A stretch of DNA of 64,000 nt, taken from contig JACPOI010000006.1 in NCBI GenBank assembly GCA_016185015.1, positions 1 through 64,000 on the forward strand, written 5' to 3'. This document shows, piece after piece, positions 8,963-18,392 of the stretch. A program made the position numbers and the translations under genes. Position 1 is the first letter of the stretch. Each line of letters starts with the position of its first letter. Source of the DNA: Burkholderiales bacterium. Its GTDB lineage: Bacteria; Pseudomonadota; Gammaproteobacteria; Burkholderiales; Burkholderiaceae_C. The notes below the pieces were generated by a model that searched no databases, was not told the origin of the DNA, and saw nothing but the letters and a program-made list of their open reading frames with translations.

Positions 8963-10054
8963 ATGCAGCCAGAAGTCCACCCCACCCCCCTTCGCATCCT
9001 GCATCTCGAGGATTCGGAACTAGATCACGACATCGTGCGAAAGACGCTGCGCCGTGCCGGTTTGTCCTGCGAACTGGTGCGGGTCGAAAGCCTGGATGAT
9101 TTCGTGCGCGTGTTGCAGGGCAGCCGTTTCGATGCCGTTCTTGCCGACTACCGCCTGCCCGGCTTCACGGCCCTGGATGCCTGGAAATCCCTCCAGGCCA
9201 TACCGCAGCACCCGCCGTTCATCCTGCTGTCCGGCGCCATCGGCGAGACGGCCGCCGTCGACGCCATCAAGCTCGGCATGAGCGACTACCTGCTCAAGGA
9301 CGACCTGGGCAAGCTGGCCCACGTGATCCAGCGCGCCATTGAAGTGCAGCAGGCCAAGCGTGAACGCGAACGCGCTGTCGAGGAGCTGGCCGCCTCGGAG
9401 CAACGCCTGGCGCGCTTCGCCGAGCACCTGCAGAGCTCGATCGAACAAGAGCGCGCGGCGATCGCGCGCGAGATCCATGACGACATCGGCGGCTCGCTGG
9501 CGGCCATCCAGTTCGACCTCTCATGGATCGGCCGTCACCATCCCGACGCCGACACGCAGGGCCATGTGCAAGCCGCCACCGGCATGCTGCAGCATGCGGT
9601 TGGCGCCAGCCAGCGCATCATGATGAACCTGCGCCCCGCCATCCTGGACCAGGGCCTGGAAGCCGCGATCGACTGGCTGGCCGGCGAGTTCGAGCGCCGC
9701 ACCGGCACCCGCACCACGGTGCGCACCACCCTGCGCCAGCCCACGCTGACCAAGAATATCCAGCTGACCGCCTACCGAACGGCACAGGAGGCGCTGACCA
9801 ATATCTCCAAACACGCCCGTTGCAGCGAAGTCCGGATCGAGCTGTCGGACGCCGAAAGTGTGCTGACCCTGGAGATCACCGACAATGGACAAGGTATCCA
9901 GCCGCCAGAGCGCAACAAACCCACGGCCTTCGGTCTCAAGGGACTGCAGGAGCGGGCGCGCACCGCCGGCGGCTGGCTGGATGTGAGCAGCCGCGAGGGC
10001 GAGGGAACATCCATCACGCTGTCGATTCCCCTCACAATCGAGGCAAAAGGCTAG
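8963..10054 (+). CDS. Receiver-linked sensor histidine kinase (HisKA_3 type)
   Basis: Cytoplasmic histidine kinase of 363 aa with no membrane segment. The N-terminal receiver domain (about 10-125) has ILHLEDSE and phosphoacceptor D62 in VLADYRLPG. A coiled coil (125-165) leads to the HisKA_3 phosphoacceptor helix AIAREIHDDIGGSL with H172, then HATPase_c (TAYRTAQEALTNISKHA, EITDNGQGI, FGLKGLQERA). This UhpB/NarX-like core usually pairs with LuxR-type regulators, and one follows 4 bases downstream. Because its input is another receiver, it probably reads a phosphorelay or a response regulator rather than a ligand. Target genes are unknown. Confidence 0.88.
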   Translation: MQPEVHPTPLRILHLEDSELDHDIVRKTLRRAGLSCELVRVESLDDFVRVLQGSRFDAVLADYRLPGFTALDAWKSLQAIPQHPPFILLSGAIGETAAVDAIKLGMSDYLLKDDLGKLAHVIQRAIEVQQAKRERERAVEELAASEQRLARFAEHLQSSIEQERAAIAREIHDDIGGSLAAIQFDLSWIGRHHPDADTQGHVQAATGMLQHAVGASQRIMMNLRPAILDQGLEAAIDWLAGEFERRTGTRTTVRTTLRQPTLTKNIQLTAYRTAQEALTNISKHARCSEVRIELSDAESVLTLEITDNGQGIQPPERNKPTAFGLKGLQERARTAGGWLDVSSREGEGTSITLSIPLTIEAKG

Positions 10055-10058
10055 ATCG

Positions 10059-10688
10059 ATGATTCGAGTGATACTTTGTGACGACCATGCCGTCGTGCGG
10101 CGCGGCATCCGCGACACCCTGTCCGAGGCCGTCGACATCAAGGTCGTGGGAGAGGCCGGCAGTTATTCGGAAGTGCGGGAGTTGTTGCGTTCCACACCCT
10201 GCGACATCCTGGTGCTGGACCTGAACCTGCCCGGCCGTGGCGGCCTGGAGGTGCTGGCTTCGCTGCGTGAAGCGGATACGCCCACGAAGGTCCTGGTCGT
10301 TTCGATGTTCCCGGAGGACCAGTACGCCATCCGCTGTCTGCGTGCCGGCGCCCAGGGCTACCTGAACAAGGCCGGCAATCCGGCCGACCTGATCACGGCG
10401 GTACGCACCATCGCCCAGGGGCGCAAGTACGTCACGTCCGACGTGGCCCAGATGCTGGTTGACAACCTGGCCACGCCAACCAGCGAAGCGCTGCACGATG
10501 CGCTCTCGGAACGCGAACTGCAGACCCTGCTCAAGATCGCCTCGGGCAAGCGCCTCTCCGACATCGCCGAGGAATTGATGCTCAGCCCCAAGACCGTCAG
10601 TGTCTACCGCTCACGCGTGCTGGAAAAACTCAAGCTCTCGAACAACGCGGAGCTGACCGTCTACGCCATCCGCAACGGACTGGTGTAA
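10059..10688 (+). CDS. LuxR/NarL-family response regulator
   Basis: DNA-binding response regulator, 209 aa. The receiver has ILCDDHAVVRRG, D54 (LVLDLNLPGRGGLE) and the Lys in LNKAGNP. The C-terminal LuxR-type helix-turn-helix (about 147-205) has LSERELQTLLKIASGKRLSDIAEELMLSPKTVSVYRSRVLEKL. It is almost certainly phosphorylated by the kinase encoded 4 bases upstream. It converges on fliR with only 15 bases between stops. Placement inside the motility cluster suggests, but does not show, a motility role. Confidence 0.93.
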   Translation: MIRVILCDDHAVVRRGIRDTLSEAVDIKVVGEAGSYSEVRELLRSTPCDILVLDLNLPGRGGLEVLASLREADTPTKVLVVSMFPEDQYAIRCLRAGAQGYLNKAGNPADLITAVRTIAQGRKYVTSDVAQMLVDNLATPTSEALHDALSERELQTLLKIASGKRLSDIAEELMLSPKTVSVYRSRVLEKLKLSNNAELTVYAIRNGLV

Positions 10689-10703
10689 GAGACCGGGCGG
10701 TTT

Positions 10704-11468
10704 TCAACCGGTGAAGATCTCGATGGCCCGCTCCAGCAGGGACTGGAAGGGCCGGTCCAGCATGGGCAGCGTCGCTGCCATGCCCACCAGACCCACGCTG
10801 AGCGTGATGGGGAACCCGACCGCGTAGATGTTCATCTGCGGCGCCACGCGCGAGATGATGCCCAGCGCCAGGTTGGTGAAGAGCAGCAGGGCCAGCATGG
10901 GCAGGGCGATCCACAGGGCGCTGGCAAACAGCTCGCCGCCCAGGGTATAGAGCTGCATCAGCCGCAAGGCCTCCAGAAAATTCTGCGTCACGGGGAAGAC
11001 CTCGAAGCTGCGCGTCACGGCCATCAGCACCATCAGGTGCCCGTTGAGCACCACGAAGAGCAGCGAGGCCATGTAGCCGAAGAAGCGCGCCACGGCGCTG
11101 GCCTGGGTGTTGAGCGAGGGATCGAAGAAGGCGGCGAAGTTCAAGCCCATCTGGAAGCCCACCACCTCACCGGCCAACTCGAACGCCGCGAACACCAGCC
11201 GCACGACAAAGCCGATGGACAAACCGATGCCCACCTGCTGGATCACCACCCCCAGGACGGCCGGGCTGTTGAAGTCGATCACCGGCATGGGCGGCAAGGT
11301 GGCCTGGCAGGCCACCGTCACCAGCAGGGCCAGCCCGACGCGGGCGCGCACCGGAATGGCACGCGAGGAGAAGATCGGGGCGGCCGTGAAGACACCCAGC
11401 ACCCGCAGGAAGGGCCACAGTAGCGGCGACAGCCACGCCATGATCTGGGCTTCGCTGAAAGTGATCAT
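10704..11468 (-). CDS. fliR: Flagellar export gate protein FliR
   Basis: Inner-membrane component of the flagellar type III export gate (FliP/Q/R core). It is 254 aa with about six hydrophobic segments. Family features include WPFLRVLGVFTAAPIFSSRAIPVRARVGLAL at the N-terminus and the LALLLFTNLALGIISRVAPQMNIYAVGFPI segment. The start at ATG 11468 (MITFSEAQIM) matches the family; the open frame upstream overlaps fliQ and is not likely coding. It is the last gene of fliL-M-N-O-P-Q-R. Confidence 0.95.
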   Translation of the reverse strand: MITFSEAQIMAWLSPLLWPFLRVLGVFTAAPIFSSRAIPVRARVGLALLVTVACQATLPPMPVIDFNSPAVLGVVIQQVGIGLSIGFVVRLVFAAFELAGEVVGFQMGLNFAAFFDPSLNTQASAVARFFGYMASLLFVVLNGHLMVLMAVTRSFEVFPVTQNFLEALRLMQLYTLGGELFASALWIALPMLALLLFTNLALGIISRVAPQMNIYAVGFPITLSVGLVGMAATLPMLDRPFQSLLERAIEIFTG

Positions 11469-11484
11469 GGCAAGAGCGCCGGAC

Positions 11485-11754
11485 TCAGAGCACGATGCCG
11501 GGGATCGCCTCGATGGTGCGACGGATGTACTCGACCAGGATGTTGAGCATCCAGGGGCCGGCCCAGGCAAAGACGGCCATGGCGGCCACCAGCTTGGGCA
11601 CGAAGGACAGCGTGGCCTCTTGGATCTGGGTGATGGCCTGGAACAGGCTGACCAGCAGCCCCACCAGCAACACCACGCCCAGCAGCGGCGCCGACACCAT
11701 CAGCAGTGTCAGCAGCGCCTCCTGCCCGATGGTCAGGACCATTTGTGCGTTCAT
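11485..11754 (-). CDS. fliQ: Flagellar export gate protein FliQ
   Basis: Small inner-membrane subunit of the export gate, 89 aa with two hydrophobic helices (about 15-37 and 50-75). The start MNAQMVLTIGQEALLTLLMVSAPLL and the GLLVSLFQAITQIQEATLSFVPK loop are diagnostic of FliQ. It lies 10 bases after fliP and 16 before fliR. Confidence 0.96.
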   Translation of the reverse strand: MNAQMVLTIGQEALLTLLMVSAPLLGVVLLVGLLVSLFQAITQIQEATLSFVPKLVAAMAVFAWAGPWMLNILVEYIRRTIEAIPGIVL

Positions 11755-11764
11755 GGCAGGCCTC

Positions 11765-12562
11765 TCATGTCACGAAACTCGCAGCCAGCGAGCCGATCAG
11801 CAGGTTCCATCCGTCGGCCAGCACGAAGAGCATGAGCTTGAAAGGCAATGCCACCAGCACGGGCGACAGCATCATCATGCCCAGCGACATCAGCACGCTG
11901 GCCACCACGATGTCGATCACCAGGAAAGGGATGAAGATCAGGAAGCCGATCTGGAAGGCCGTCTTGAGTTCGCTGGTGACAAAAGCCGGGATCAGCACGC
12001 GCATGGGTGCGGTGTCGATCTTGGTGGCGGGATCGAGTTTGGCCAGCTTGGCAAACAGCGCATAGTCGGACTGGCGCGTCTGCTTGGTCATGAACTGGCG
12101 CATCGGCGCCTCACCGCGGGCGAGCGCCTGTTCGAAGTTGATGACGTTCTGCGTGTAGGGCAGGTAGGCATCGGCGTAGATCCGGTCGAAGGTCGGCCCC
12201 ATGACAAAGAAGGTCAGGAACAGCGACAGGCCGATGATGACCTGGTTGGGCGGGGACGACTGCGTGCCCAGCGCCTGGCGCAGCAGGGACAGCACGATGA
12301 CGATGCGGGTGAAGCCGGTCATCATCAGCAGGATGGCCGGCAGGAAGGACAGGGCCGTGAAAAACAGCAGGGTCTGGATCGGCACCGAATAGCTCGTGCC
12401 TGACGCGTCGCCGCCCACGATCAGGGGCAGCTGGGTGGCGTTGATCTGGGCGGCGGCCAGGGGCGCGTTCTCCTGCGCCAGGGCCGGCATCGCCAGCAGC
12501 AACAGCGTGGTTACCAGCCCCGACACCGTACGCAGGGTGGGCCAGAGCGTAGGCTGGCGCAT
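11765..12562 (-). CDS. fliP: Flagellar export gate protein FliP
   Basis: Inner-membrane core of the export gate, 265 aa. There is a cleavable signal sequence (about 1-28, ending MPALAQ), then [57 protein letters not shown], and the C-terminal [35 protein letters not shown]. The start ATG at 12562 overlaps the fliO stop (ATGA). The much longer open frame upstream is the shadow of fliO. Confidence 0.96.
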   Translation of the reverse strand: MRQPTLWPTLRTVSGLVTTLLLLAMPALAQENAPLAAAQINATQLPLIVGGDASGTSYSVPIQTLLFFTALSFLPAILLMMTGFTRIVIVLSLLRQALGTQSSPPNQVIIGLSLFLTFFVMGPTFDRIYADAYLPYTQNVINFEQALARGEAPMRQFMTKQTRQSDYALFAKLAKLDPATKIDTAPMRVLIPAFVTSELKTAFQIGFLIFIPFLVIDIVVASVLMSLGMMMLSPVLVALPFKLMLFVLADGWNLLIGSLAASFVT

Positions 12563-12888
12563 CAGGCCGGCTCTCCGCCGTCCGCCGGCGCCTTGGCGAC
12601 CGCTGCGAAAACGGAGCCGCGCGCGGGCGCCGACCCCGCCGGCATGGTATGCAGGCAGCTGATGTTCTGTGACGTCACACCCAGCATCAGCCAGGTACGC
12701 GCGCCTTCCGGGCCCACCTCGACCGTCACGATTCTTTGCTGCGGGCCAACGGCCAGCGTGGAGACGATGCGGGAAGCGGCGGCATTCGATGTGCCGCCCG
12801 GGGCGCGCTGCTGGAACCACCGCACCGCTGGCGGCAGCAGGGCAAGGATGACAAGGAACAGGACGACAGAAACAATGGTTTGCGTCAT
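12562..12888 (-). CDS. fliO: Flagellar biosynthesis protein FliO
   Basis: Small bitopic inner-membrane protein that helps assemble or stabilise FliP. It is 108 aa: an N-terminal membrane helix (about 4-22, [18 protein letters not shown]), then a small soluble domain with [38 protein letters not shown], typical of FliO. Weakly conserved family, but its place directly before fliP (ATGA overlap) makes the call firm. Confidence 0.9.
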   Translation of the reverse strand: MTQTIVSVVLFLVILALLPPAVRWFQQRAPGGTSNAAASRIVSTLAVGPQQRIVTVEVGPEGARTWLMLGVTSQNISCLHTMPAGSAPARGSVFAAVAKAPADGGEPA

Positions 12889-12935
12889 GCCGTCAGTTTA
12901 AGGCAATGCCGAGCGCCTCGGGGAGTATGCAAGGC

Positions 12936-12974
12936 GCAAATCCTCACCATGGCCCTGGCCACGCGAGGATTTGC
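12936..12974. repeat. Inverted repeat between fliN and fliO
   Basis: A perfect 10-bp inverted repeat (12936-12945 and 12965-12974) with a 19-base loop that can itself fold through TGGCC/GGCCA. It sits in a 147-base gap in an operon where the genes are otherwise packed or overlapping. There is no T-run, so it is not a standard terminator. Nearby lies a second dyad, CATGCC (13009-13014) with GGCATG (13027-13032). Role unknown. Confidence 0.55.
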
Positions 12975-13035
12975 AACACCGCAGACCGCCCGGACCGGGG
13001 ATGCGACACATGCCCGGGGCTGGCTCGGCATGCCC

Positions 13036-13467
13036 TCAACCCCTGCTGATGCGGCGCAGCCGTTCAGACGGGGTGACAACGTCGGTGAGACGGATGCCGA
13101 ACTTGTCGTTCACCACGACCACTTCGCCCTGGGCGATCAGGTAGCCGTTGACCAGCACGTCCATGGGTTCACCGGCCATCGCATCGAGTTCGACCACCGA
13201 GCCCTGGCCCAGTTGCAGGATGTGCTTGATCGGCACCTTGGTGCGCCCAAGCTCAACGGAGAGCTGGACCGGGATGTCCAGCACCATGTTGATGTCGCTG
13301 GCCGGGGCATCGCTGGAGGAGAAGGTGCGCGCGGCCCCGCCGCTCAACACGCCGCCGGGTTCGACCTCGGGGCCCTTGTCGCTGCTCTTCTGCTCCTGCA
13401 GGGCCTCGGCCCAGTCGGCCATGCCGTCGTCTTCAGGCTTCTGATCCGGTGTGTCGTCAACCGCCAT
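13036..13467 (-). CDS. fliN: Flagellar motor switch protein FliN
   Basis: C-ring subunit that binds CheY-P and supports export. It is 143 aa: an acidic, variable N-terminus with MADWAEALQEQ, then a SpoA domain with NMVLDIPVQLSVELGRTKVPIKHILQLGQGSVVELDAMAGEPMDVLVNGYLIAQGEVVVVNDKFGIRLTDVV, which is unmistakable. Its start overlaps fliM by 11 bases. A 147-base gap separates it from fliO. Confidence 0.97.
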   Translation of the reverse strand: MAVDDTPDQKPEDDGMADWAEALQEQKSSDKGPEVEPGGVLSGGAARTFSSSDAPASDINMVLDIPVQLSVELGRTKVPIKHILQLGQGSVVELDAMAGEPMDVLVNGYLIAQGEVVVVNDKFGIRLTDVVTPSERLRRISRG

Positions 13468-14461
13468 AGCGTTCCCCTAACCAGTTGGTGTCATTGCCGC
13501 GCAGGCACTTGTCGATGCGCAGGGCGTATTTGGCGTTGTGCGTGCCGTACTGGCACTCGAACACCGGCACACCATCGACCGAGGCCTCGATGCGGGACTG
13601 TCGTCCGAGCTCGATGAAATCCCCCGGCTTCATGGCCAGCAGCTCCTCCACCGTCGCGTCGGCGCGGGCCAGTTCGGCCACCAGGGTCACCTCGGCAGCC
13701 TGGATCTCGCGCGTCAGCACGGTGACCCAGCGGCGATCCACCTCGATGGAGTCGCCCTGGGTGGATGAATACAGCACGTCGCGGATGGGCTCCATCGTCG
13801 CGTACGGCATGCAGAAATGGATGGAGCCGGTGATTTCGGCGATCTCCAGCTGGAAGGAGGTGGAGATCACGATCTCGCTGGGCGTGGCGATGTTGGCGAA
13901 CTGCGGCTGCATCTCGCTGCGCTGGTAGTCCAGTTCGATCGGGTAGATCCCGCGCCAGGCCTTCTTGTATTCCTCGGAGATCACGTCGACCAGGCGGTTG
14001 ATCACGCGCTGCTCGGTGGCCGAGAAGTCCCGGCCTTCGATGCGGGTCTGGAACTTGCCGATGCCGCCGTAGAGCGTGTCGATCACACCGAACACCAGGG
14101 CCGGCTCGCAGACGATCAGGCCGCTGCCGCGCAGCGGGCGGATGGCCACGATGTTGAAATTGGTGGGCACGGCCAGCTCGCGCAGGAAGGCGCTGTAGCG
14201 CTGCACCTGCACCGGACCGACAGAAATCTCGGGGCTGCGGCGGATGAAGTTGAACAGACCGATGCGCAGGTTGCGGGCGAAGCGCTCATTGACGATTTCC
14301 ATCGTCGGCATGCGCCCGCGGACGATCCGCTCCTGGCTGGACATGTTGTAGGAACGGATCTCCCCGGCCTCGGCAACTTCCTCGACCGATTTCTGGCTCT
14401 CGCCGGTGACCCCTTCCAGCAGGGCATCGACTTCTTCCTGGGAAAGAAACGATTCACTCAT
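13457..14461 (-). CDS. fliM: Flagellar motor switch protein FliM
   Basis: C-ring protein that binds CheY-P and switches rotation. It is 334 aa. The N-terminal CheY-binding peptide is LSQEEVDALLEGV. The middle domain carries GRMPTMEIVNERFARNLRIGLFNFIRRSPEISV and GSGLIVCEPALVFGVIDTLYGG. The C-terminal SpoA-like domain ends in FECQYGTHNAKYALRIDKCL. It is 22 bases after fliL and overlaps fliN. Confidence 0.97.
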   Translation of the reverse strand: MSESFLSQEEVDALLEGVTGESQKSVEEVAEAGEIRSYNMSSQERIVRGRMPTMEIVNERFARNLRIGLFNFIRRSPEISVGPVQVQRYSAFLRELAVPTNFNIVAIRPLRGSGLIVCEPALVFGVIDTLYGGIGKFQTRIEGRDFSATEQRVINRLVDVISEEYKKAWRGIYPIELDYQRSEMQPQFANIATPSEIVISTSFQLEIAEITGSIHFCMPYATMEPIRDVLYSSTQGDSIEVDRRWVTVLTREIQAAEVTLVAELARADATVEELLAMKPGDFIELGRQSRIEASVDGVPVFECQYGTHNAKYALRIDKCLRGNDTNWLGERYGG

Positions 14462-14483
14462 GACTGTATGTCCTCATGTCGCC

Positions 14484-15044
14484 TCATTGAACGATGAAGC
14501 TGGAGAACAGCACGCCCCGCACGGGGTTGCCGTTGGCGCCACCCTTGGCGGCCGCTTTCTTGTCTTTCTTGCCCGCCGGCGCAGCCGGCTTGTTGAAGTG
14601 CCGGGAAGAGGAAGCGAGGATGTCCTCGGCCAGCTTTTCCTTGCCTTCGCGGCTGAGCAACTCGTCCGCCGTGCGCTGCGACACCAGCAGCAGCACATCG
14701 CTGCGGATGGTGGGCAGGTAGGCCTTGACCTTTTCAACTTCCAGGACGCCGGTCAGCTCCAGCGTGATACCGATCTGCGCGACACGCTCGCCCCCCGGAT
14801 CGGCCAGATTGACCACCATATTGTCCAGCGGCAGGTAGGTCGGCGGGCCGGTGGGTTCGGCCACGACCGCGGCGACCTCTTCCTCTTCCTCGTCGTCCAG
14901 GGCTGCGGCGTTCTTCTTGCTGAGGTACATCCAGCCCCCGGCCGCCGCCAGGGCCAGCACCACGACCCCGATCACCACCATCAACAGCAATTTCTTGCTC
15001 TTGGGCGGCGGTGCGGCTTCGGCATCGGGGGTTTTGGTGGCCAC
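14484..15044 (-). CDS. fliL: Flagellar basal body-associated protein FliL
   Basis: Bitopic inner-membrane protein around the stator/rotor. It is 186 aa, with one membrane helix (about 19-40, LLLMVVIGVVVLALAAAGGWMYL) and an acidic DDEEEEE stretch. The periplasmic domain has PTYLPLDNMVVNLADPGGERVAQIGITLEL and TIRSDVLLLVSQRTADELLSREGKEKLAEDIL. The start is GTG at 15044 with GAGG 8 bases upstream. It opens the fliLMNOPQR unit; the 174-base gap to fliK should hold its promoter, but no clear box is visible. Confidence 0.93.
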   Translation of the reverse strand: MATKTPDAEAAPPPKSKKLLLMVVIGVVVLALAAAGGWMYLSKKNAAALDDEEEEEVAAVVAEPTGPPTYLPLDNMVVNLADPGGERVAQIGITLELTGVLEVEKVKAYLPTIRSDVLLLVSQRTADELLSREGKEKLAEDILASSSRHFNKPAAPAGKKDKKAAAKGGANGNPVRGVLFSSFIVQ

Positions 15045-15218
15045 GATCTAGTCCTCTACAACATTGCTTGTTTCATAACGGCGGCACGCCGCGCACCGTG
15101 CGGGCACGCAGATCCGCACGCTTAGGCAAATTATTCTCGACATCCCACCCTACGATACCCGGATTAAAGGCAAAAAACCATGCCATTCCGGGGCGCTGGA
15201 CCGGTCTGTCCTGCACCC

Positions 15219-16469
15219 TCACACGAAAAGATCCACCGAGCGGCCCGACAGCGGCGCCGCACGGTGGGCGGCTGCCACCAGCGCCACCGCCGGCAGTTCG
15301 GGCACACCGGCCTGCCCCTGGCGACCGTCCTGCCGTCCCTGGCCGGACTGACCGGCATCACCACGCTCCGAACCCGAGGTGCCGACCGACATGCCGGACA
15401 GCACCAGACCTTCGCGCTCCAGCAATTCACGCAGATGCGGCATGGCGTCCTGCAAGACCTGGCGCGTCTGCGCCTGATCGGCACGGAACTCGACGCGCGC
15501 CTCCTGGCCCTGCAATTCGATGCTGACCTTGACCGGGCCTTCACCCAATCCTTCGACCTCCAGCTCGGCGTTCTGTGCGCCGCGACCGATCCAGTAGCTG
15601 ACCTGTTCGGCCACGCGCATCTCCGTCGTCAGGCCGCCGTCCGGCGCCACCGTCGGCACGTCCATGCGCGCGCCCTCGGGCTGGGCCACGCCGCTCCAGC
15701 CACCGGCCTCTCCGCCGCCGATCCGCGGGCCGCTCCGTTCGCCGCGTCGCTCCAAGGGCCGCAGACCGGACTCACCCAGCCCCGCTGCGAGAAACGGGCT
15801 GCCCGCTGGGGCGAGCTGCTCGCTGATGCGCCAGCCCAGCCGGGCGGCCATGTCATCACCACGCCGCTCCTTGCCGGCCTGCGCCTCCCCTTCGGTGGCC
15901 TGGCTCCTGTGTTGCGCCATGCGCTGGGCCAGCACCGCCTGGCGCAACAGGGGCTGGACTTCGTCGGCCGTCGCGGGCGCCGGCGCTGCGGCGTCGACCA
16001 GGGCCGAAGCATCAGACCGTCGGGACGATGCCTCGGCTACCGCCGACAACTCTCCCGCCGTCGTACGCGATTCGGCGCGACCCGCTGCCACGGGTGGCAA
16101 GGCGGAGGTGGCTTCGCCGGCTGCGGGTGCGCCCAGAGCCTGGCCCTGCAGCGGCCCCTGCGCAACAGCGGTGGCCGGCAACGCCAGCTGCGGCAAACCC
16201 GCCGTGGGCACAGCGGGATCGAGCGGCAGCGCCGCCGGGTCCACCGCTGCGTCGGTCGCGCCGGGCAGCGCCGCCAAGGCGGCAGCGTCTGCGTCGGACA
16301 GCGCCTCCTGGGGCACCAGCTCCTCGCCATCCAGGCCCATCAGCAAGGAGGCGAAATCGCCCGGAATCGCGGCCTGCGCCTTGCCGGCGCCATGCCCGCT
16401 CCCGCCTGCCTGGGTCGTCTTGGCCACCGGCTTGGGGGCTGCCGTCGTCACACTGTGTTCCATGCTCAT
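15219..16469 (-). CDS. fliK: Flagellar hook-length control protein FliK
   Basis: Secreted molecular ruler that ends hook growth and switches export to filament substrates through FlhB. It is 416 aa. The long, Ala/Pro-rich, poorly conserved N-terminal part (1-300) is as usual for the family. The C-terminal Flg_hook domain (about 300-395) has LEVEGLGEGPVKVSIELQGQEARVEFRADQAQTRQVLQDAMPHLRELLEREGLVLSGMSV, the conserved core. The start overlaps the fliJ stop (ATGA). Confidence 0.93.
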   Translation of the reverse strand: MSMEHSVTTAAPKPVAKTTQAGGSGHGAGKAQAAIPGDFASLLMGLDGEELVPQEALSDADAAALAALPGATDAAVDPAALPLDPAVPTAGLPQLALPATAVAQGPLQGQALGAPAAGEATSALPPVAAGRAESRTTAGELSAVAEASSRRSDASALVDAAAPAPATADEVQPLLRQAVLAQRMAQHRSQATEGEAQAGKERRGDDMAARLGWRISEQLAPAGSPFLAAGLGESGLRPLERRGERSGPRIGGGEAGGWSGVAQPEGARMDVPTVAPDGGLTTEMRVAEQVSYWIGRGAQNAELEVEGLGEGPVKVSIELQGQEARVEFRADQAQTRQVLQDAMPHLRELLEREGLVLSGMSVGTSGSERGDAGQSGQGRQDGRQGQAGVPELPAVALVAAAHRAAPLSGRSVDLFV

Positions 16470-16942
16470 GATCCTTCTCCATTCAACTGGCCGCCGACAC
16501 CGCCGGCGCCACGGGCGTATTTGAGGACGGCCAGTTCGTCCATCTGTTTCTGTTCGCGCCTGGCTTCGAGCTGGGCGCGGGCGCTGAGTTTTTTCTTCAC
16601 CAGCAACTGCAAGGCGGTCAGGCGCACCTCCTCCTGCACCTTGCGCTGGCGGGCCGTCTCGACCTTCCGTTGCAGGTCGACCATCACACCGCTCTGCATC
16701 CCGACGGCCTGGCGCAGGCGCTGCAGGAACTGCTGGTGATGCAACATCAGCTCGGCGCTGACGGTGACCGCGGTGGCCGTCGCCCAGCGTGACTCGGTAT
16801 CGGCGGCGTAGCTCTCCAGCTGGTCCAGCTGGCCTTGCGCCTGCTGCACGGCGCGGCGCGCCTGCATCAGGGCCTGGTCGGCCTGGTCACGCGCACGCGT
16901 GGCCACCTCGATGGCCAGGGCCAGGCTCTTCAGGGCTGACAT
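16466..16942 (-). CDS. fliJ: Flagellar export protein FliJ
   Basis: Coiled-coil chaperone-escort protein that works with the FliI ATPase. It is 158 aa, almost wholly helical with heptad-like charged segments (QADQALMQARRAVQQAQGQLDQLESYA and QRKVETARQRKVQEEVRLTALQLLVKKKLSARAQLEARREQKQMDELA). It lies between fliI and fliK, the standard place. The match is by structure and order more than by strict motifs. Confidence 0.9.
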   Translation of the reverse strand: MSALKSLALAIEVATRARDQADQALMQARRAVQQAQGQLDQLESYAADTESRWATATAVTVSAELMLHHQQFLQRLRQAVGMQSGVMVDLQRKVETARQRKVQEEVRLTALQLLVKKKLSARAQLEARREQKQMDELAVLKYARGAGGVGGQLNGEGS

Positions 16943-16967
16943 GGCAGCTTCCTATCCATACGGGCGC

Positions 16968-18392
16968 TCACGGGAAAGCCTCCTCGCGCTGGATGGTGGT
17001 CGCCATGGCCTTGACGCTTTCCTCGAAGCCGGCACCGGCGTACATGTCCTGGCGCAGGAAATCGCTCATGGGGCCGCTCAGGCGGATCGCCTCATCCAGC
17101 CCCGGGTCGGAGCCGTGCACATAGGCGCCGATCTGCACCAGGTCACGCCCGCGCTCGTAGCGCGAGGCGATGGCGCGGAACTGCCGCGCCAGCTCGAAAT
17201 GTTCGCGACTCACCACGTTGTGCATCACCCGCGAGGCCGACTGCGCGATGTCGATGGCCGGGTAATGACCGGCCTCGGCCAGCGCGCGCGTGAGCACGAT
17301 GTGGCCGTCCAGGATGGCACGGGCCGCGTCGGCAATCGGATCCTGCTGGTCGTCGCCCTCACTCAGAACGGTATAGAACGCCGTGATGGAGCCCACGCCA
17401 TTGAGGCCGTTGCCGCTGCGCTCGACGAGCTGCGGCAAGCGGGCGAAACAGGACGGCGGGTAGCCCTTGGTCGCGGGCGGCTCGCCCACGGCCAGCGCGA
17501 TCTCGCGCTGCGCCATGGCGTAACGCGTGAGCGAATCCATGAGCAGCAGCACATGCTGCCCCTGGTCGCGGAAATATTCGGCCACCCCGGTGGCATAAGA
17601 CGCCGCCTGCATGCGCAGCAAGGGCGGGGAGTCGGCCGGCGCCGCCACGACGACGGAGCGCGCGCGCCCCTCTTCGCCCAGGATGTCCTCGATGAATTCC
17701 TTCACCTCCCGGCCGCGTTCGCCGATCAGGCCGACGACGATGACATCGGCCTTGGTGTAACGCGCCATCATGCCCAGCAACACGCTCTTGCCCACGCCGG
17801 CCCCGGCAAACAGGCCCAGGCGCTGGCCACGCCCCACCGACAGCAGGGCGTTGATGGCGCGCACGCCGGTGTCCAGCGACTCGCGTATCGGTGCGCGGTC
17901 CATGGCATTAATGGGGGTGCGGTCCAGCGGGCGCGACAGCACGTTCACGACCGGTCCGCGGCGGTCCAGCGGTTCGCCATGGGCGTCCACCACACGGCCC
18001 AGCAGGCCCGGGCCCAGCGGCAGGCGCAACTGGCCCTGGGCATAACTCGCGACCTGCGCCTGCGCGGCGTCACCCAGGCGCGGTGTGGCCACATAGGGCG
18101 CTGTGGGCACCACACTGGCCCCACTGGAGAGGCCCTGCACATCGCCGGCGGGCATCAGGAAGGCGCGATCGCCGGAAAAACCCACGACCTCGGCCAGCAC
18201 CGGCGGCTGCGCCGGCTGGCTGACCAGACACTGCGAGCCCACCGGCGCGCGGATGCCCACGGCCTCCAGTACCAGGCCGGTCAGACGCGTGAGCGTGCCG
18301 CCGGCTTCCAGGGTGCTCTGCGGCGCGCCGGCCTGCTGGCGGGCGCTGTCCAGAAACTCTTGCCAACGGGCACCGGGGTCAGGCGTCGTCAC
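16968..18392 (-). CDS. fliI: Flagellum-specific ATPase FliI
   Basis: Export ATPase related to the F1 beta subunit, 474 aa. Walker A is [16 protein letters not shown], with [53 protein letters not shown], Walker [35 protein letters not shown] and [25 protein letters not shown] 18392 is the likely start: GGAGG lies 7 bases upstream and it overlaps fliH by 14 bases. The longer frame to 18467 would run through fliH. Confidence 0.97.
   Translation of the reverse strand: MTTPDPGARWQEFLDSARQQAGAPQSTLEAGGTLTRLTGLVLEAVGIRAPVGSQCLVSQPAQPPVLAEVVGFSGDRAFLMPAGDVQGLSSGASVVPTAPYVATPRLGDAAQAQVASYAQGQLRLPLGPGLLGRVVDAHGEPLDRRGPVVNVLSRPLDRTPINAMDRAPIRESLDTGVRAINALLSVGRGQRLGLFAGAGVGKSVLLGMMARYTKADVIVVGLIGERGREVKEFIEDILGEEGRARSVVVAAPADSPPLLRMQAASYATGVAEYFRDQGQHVLLLMDSLTRYAMAQREIALAVGEPPATKGYPPSCFARLPQLVERSGNGLNGVGSITAFYTVLSEGDDQQDPIADAARAILDGHIVLTRALAEAGHYPAIDIAQSASRVMHNVVSREHFELARQFRAIASRYERGRDLVQIGAYVHGSDPGLDEAIRLSGPMSDFLRQDMYAGAGFEESVKAMATTIQREEAFP

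Noticed and set aside
12885-13079. 64-codon ORF in the fliN-fliO gap
   Set aside because: It overlaps the fliN and fliO ends, has no ribosome site, and lies on inverted repeats; nothing supports coding.
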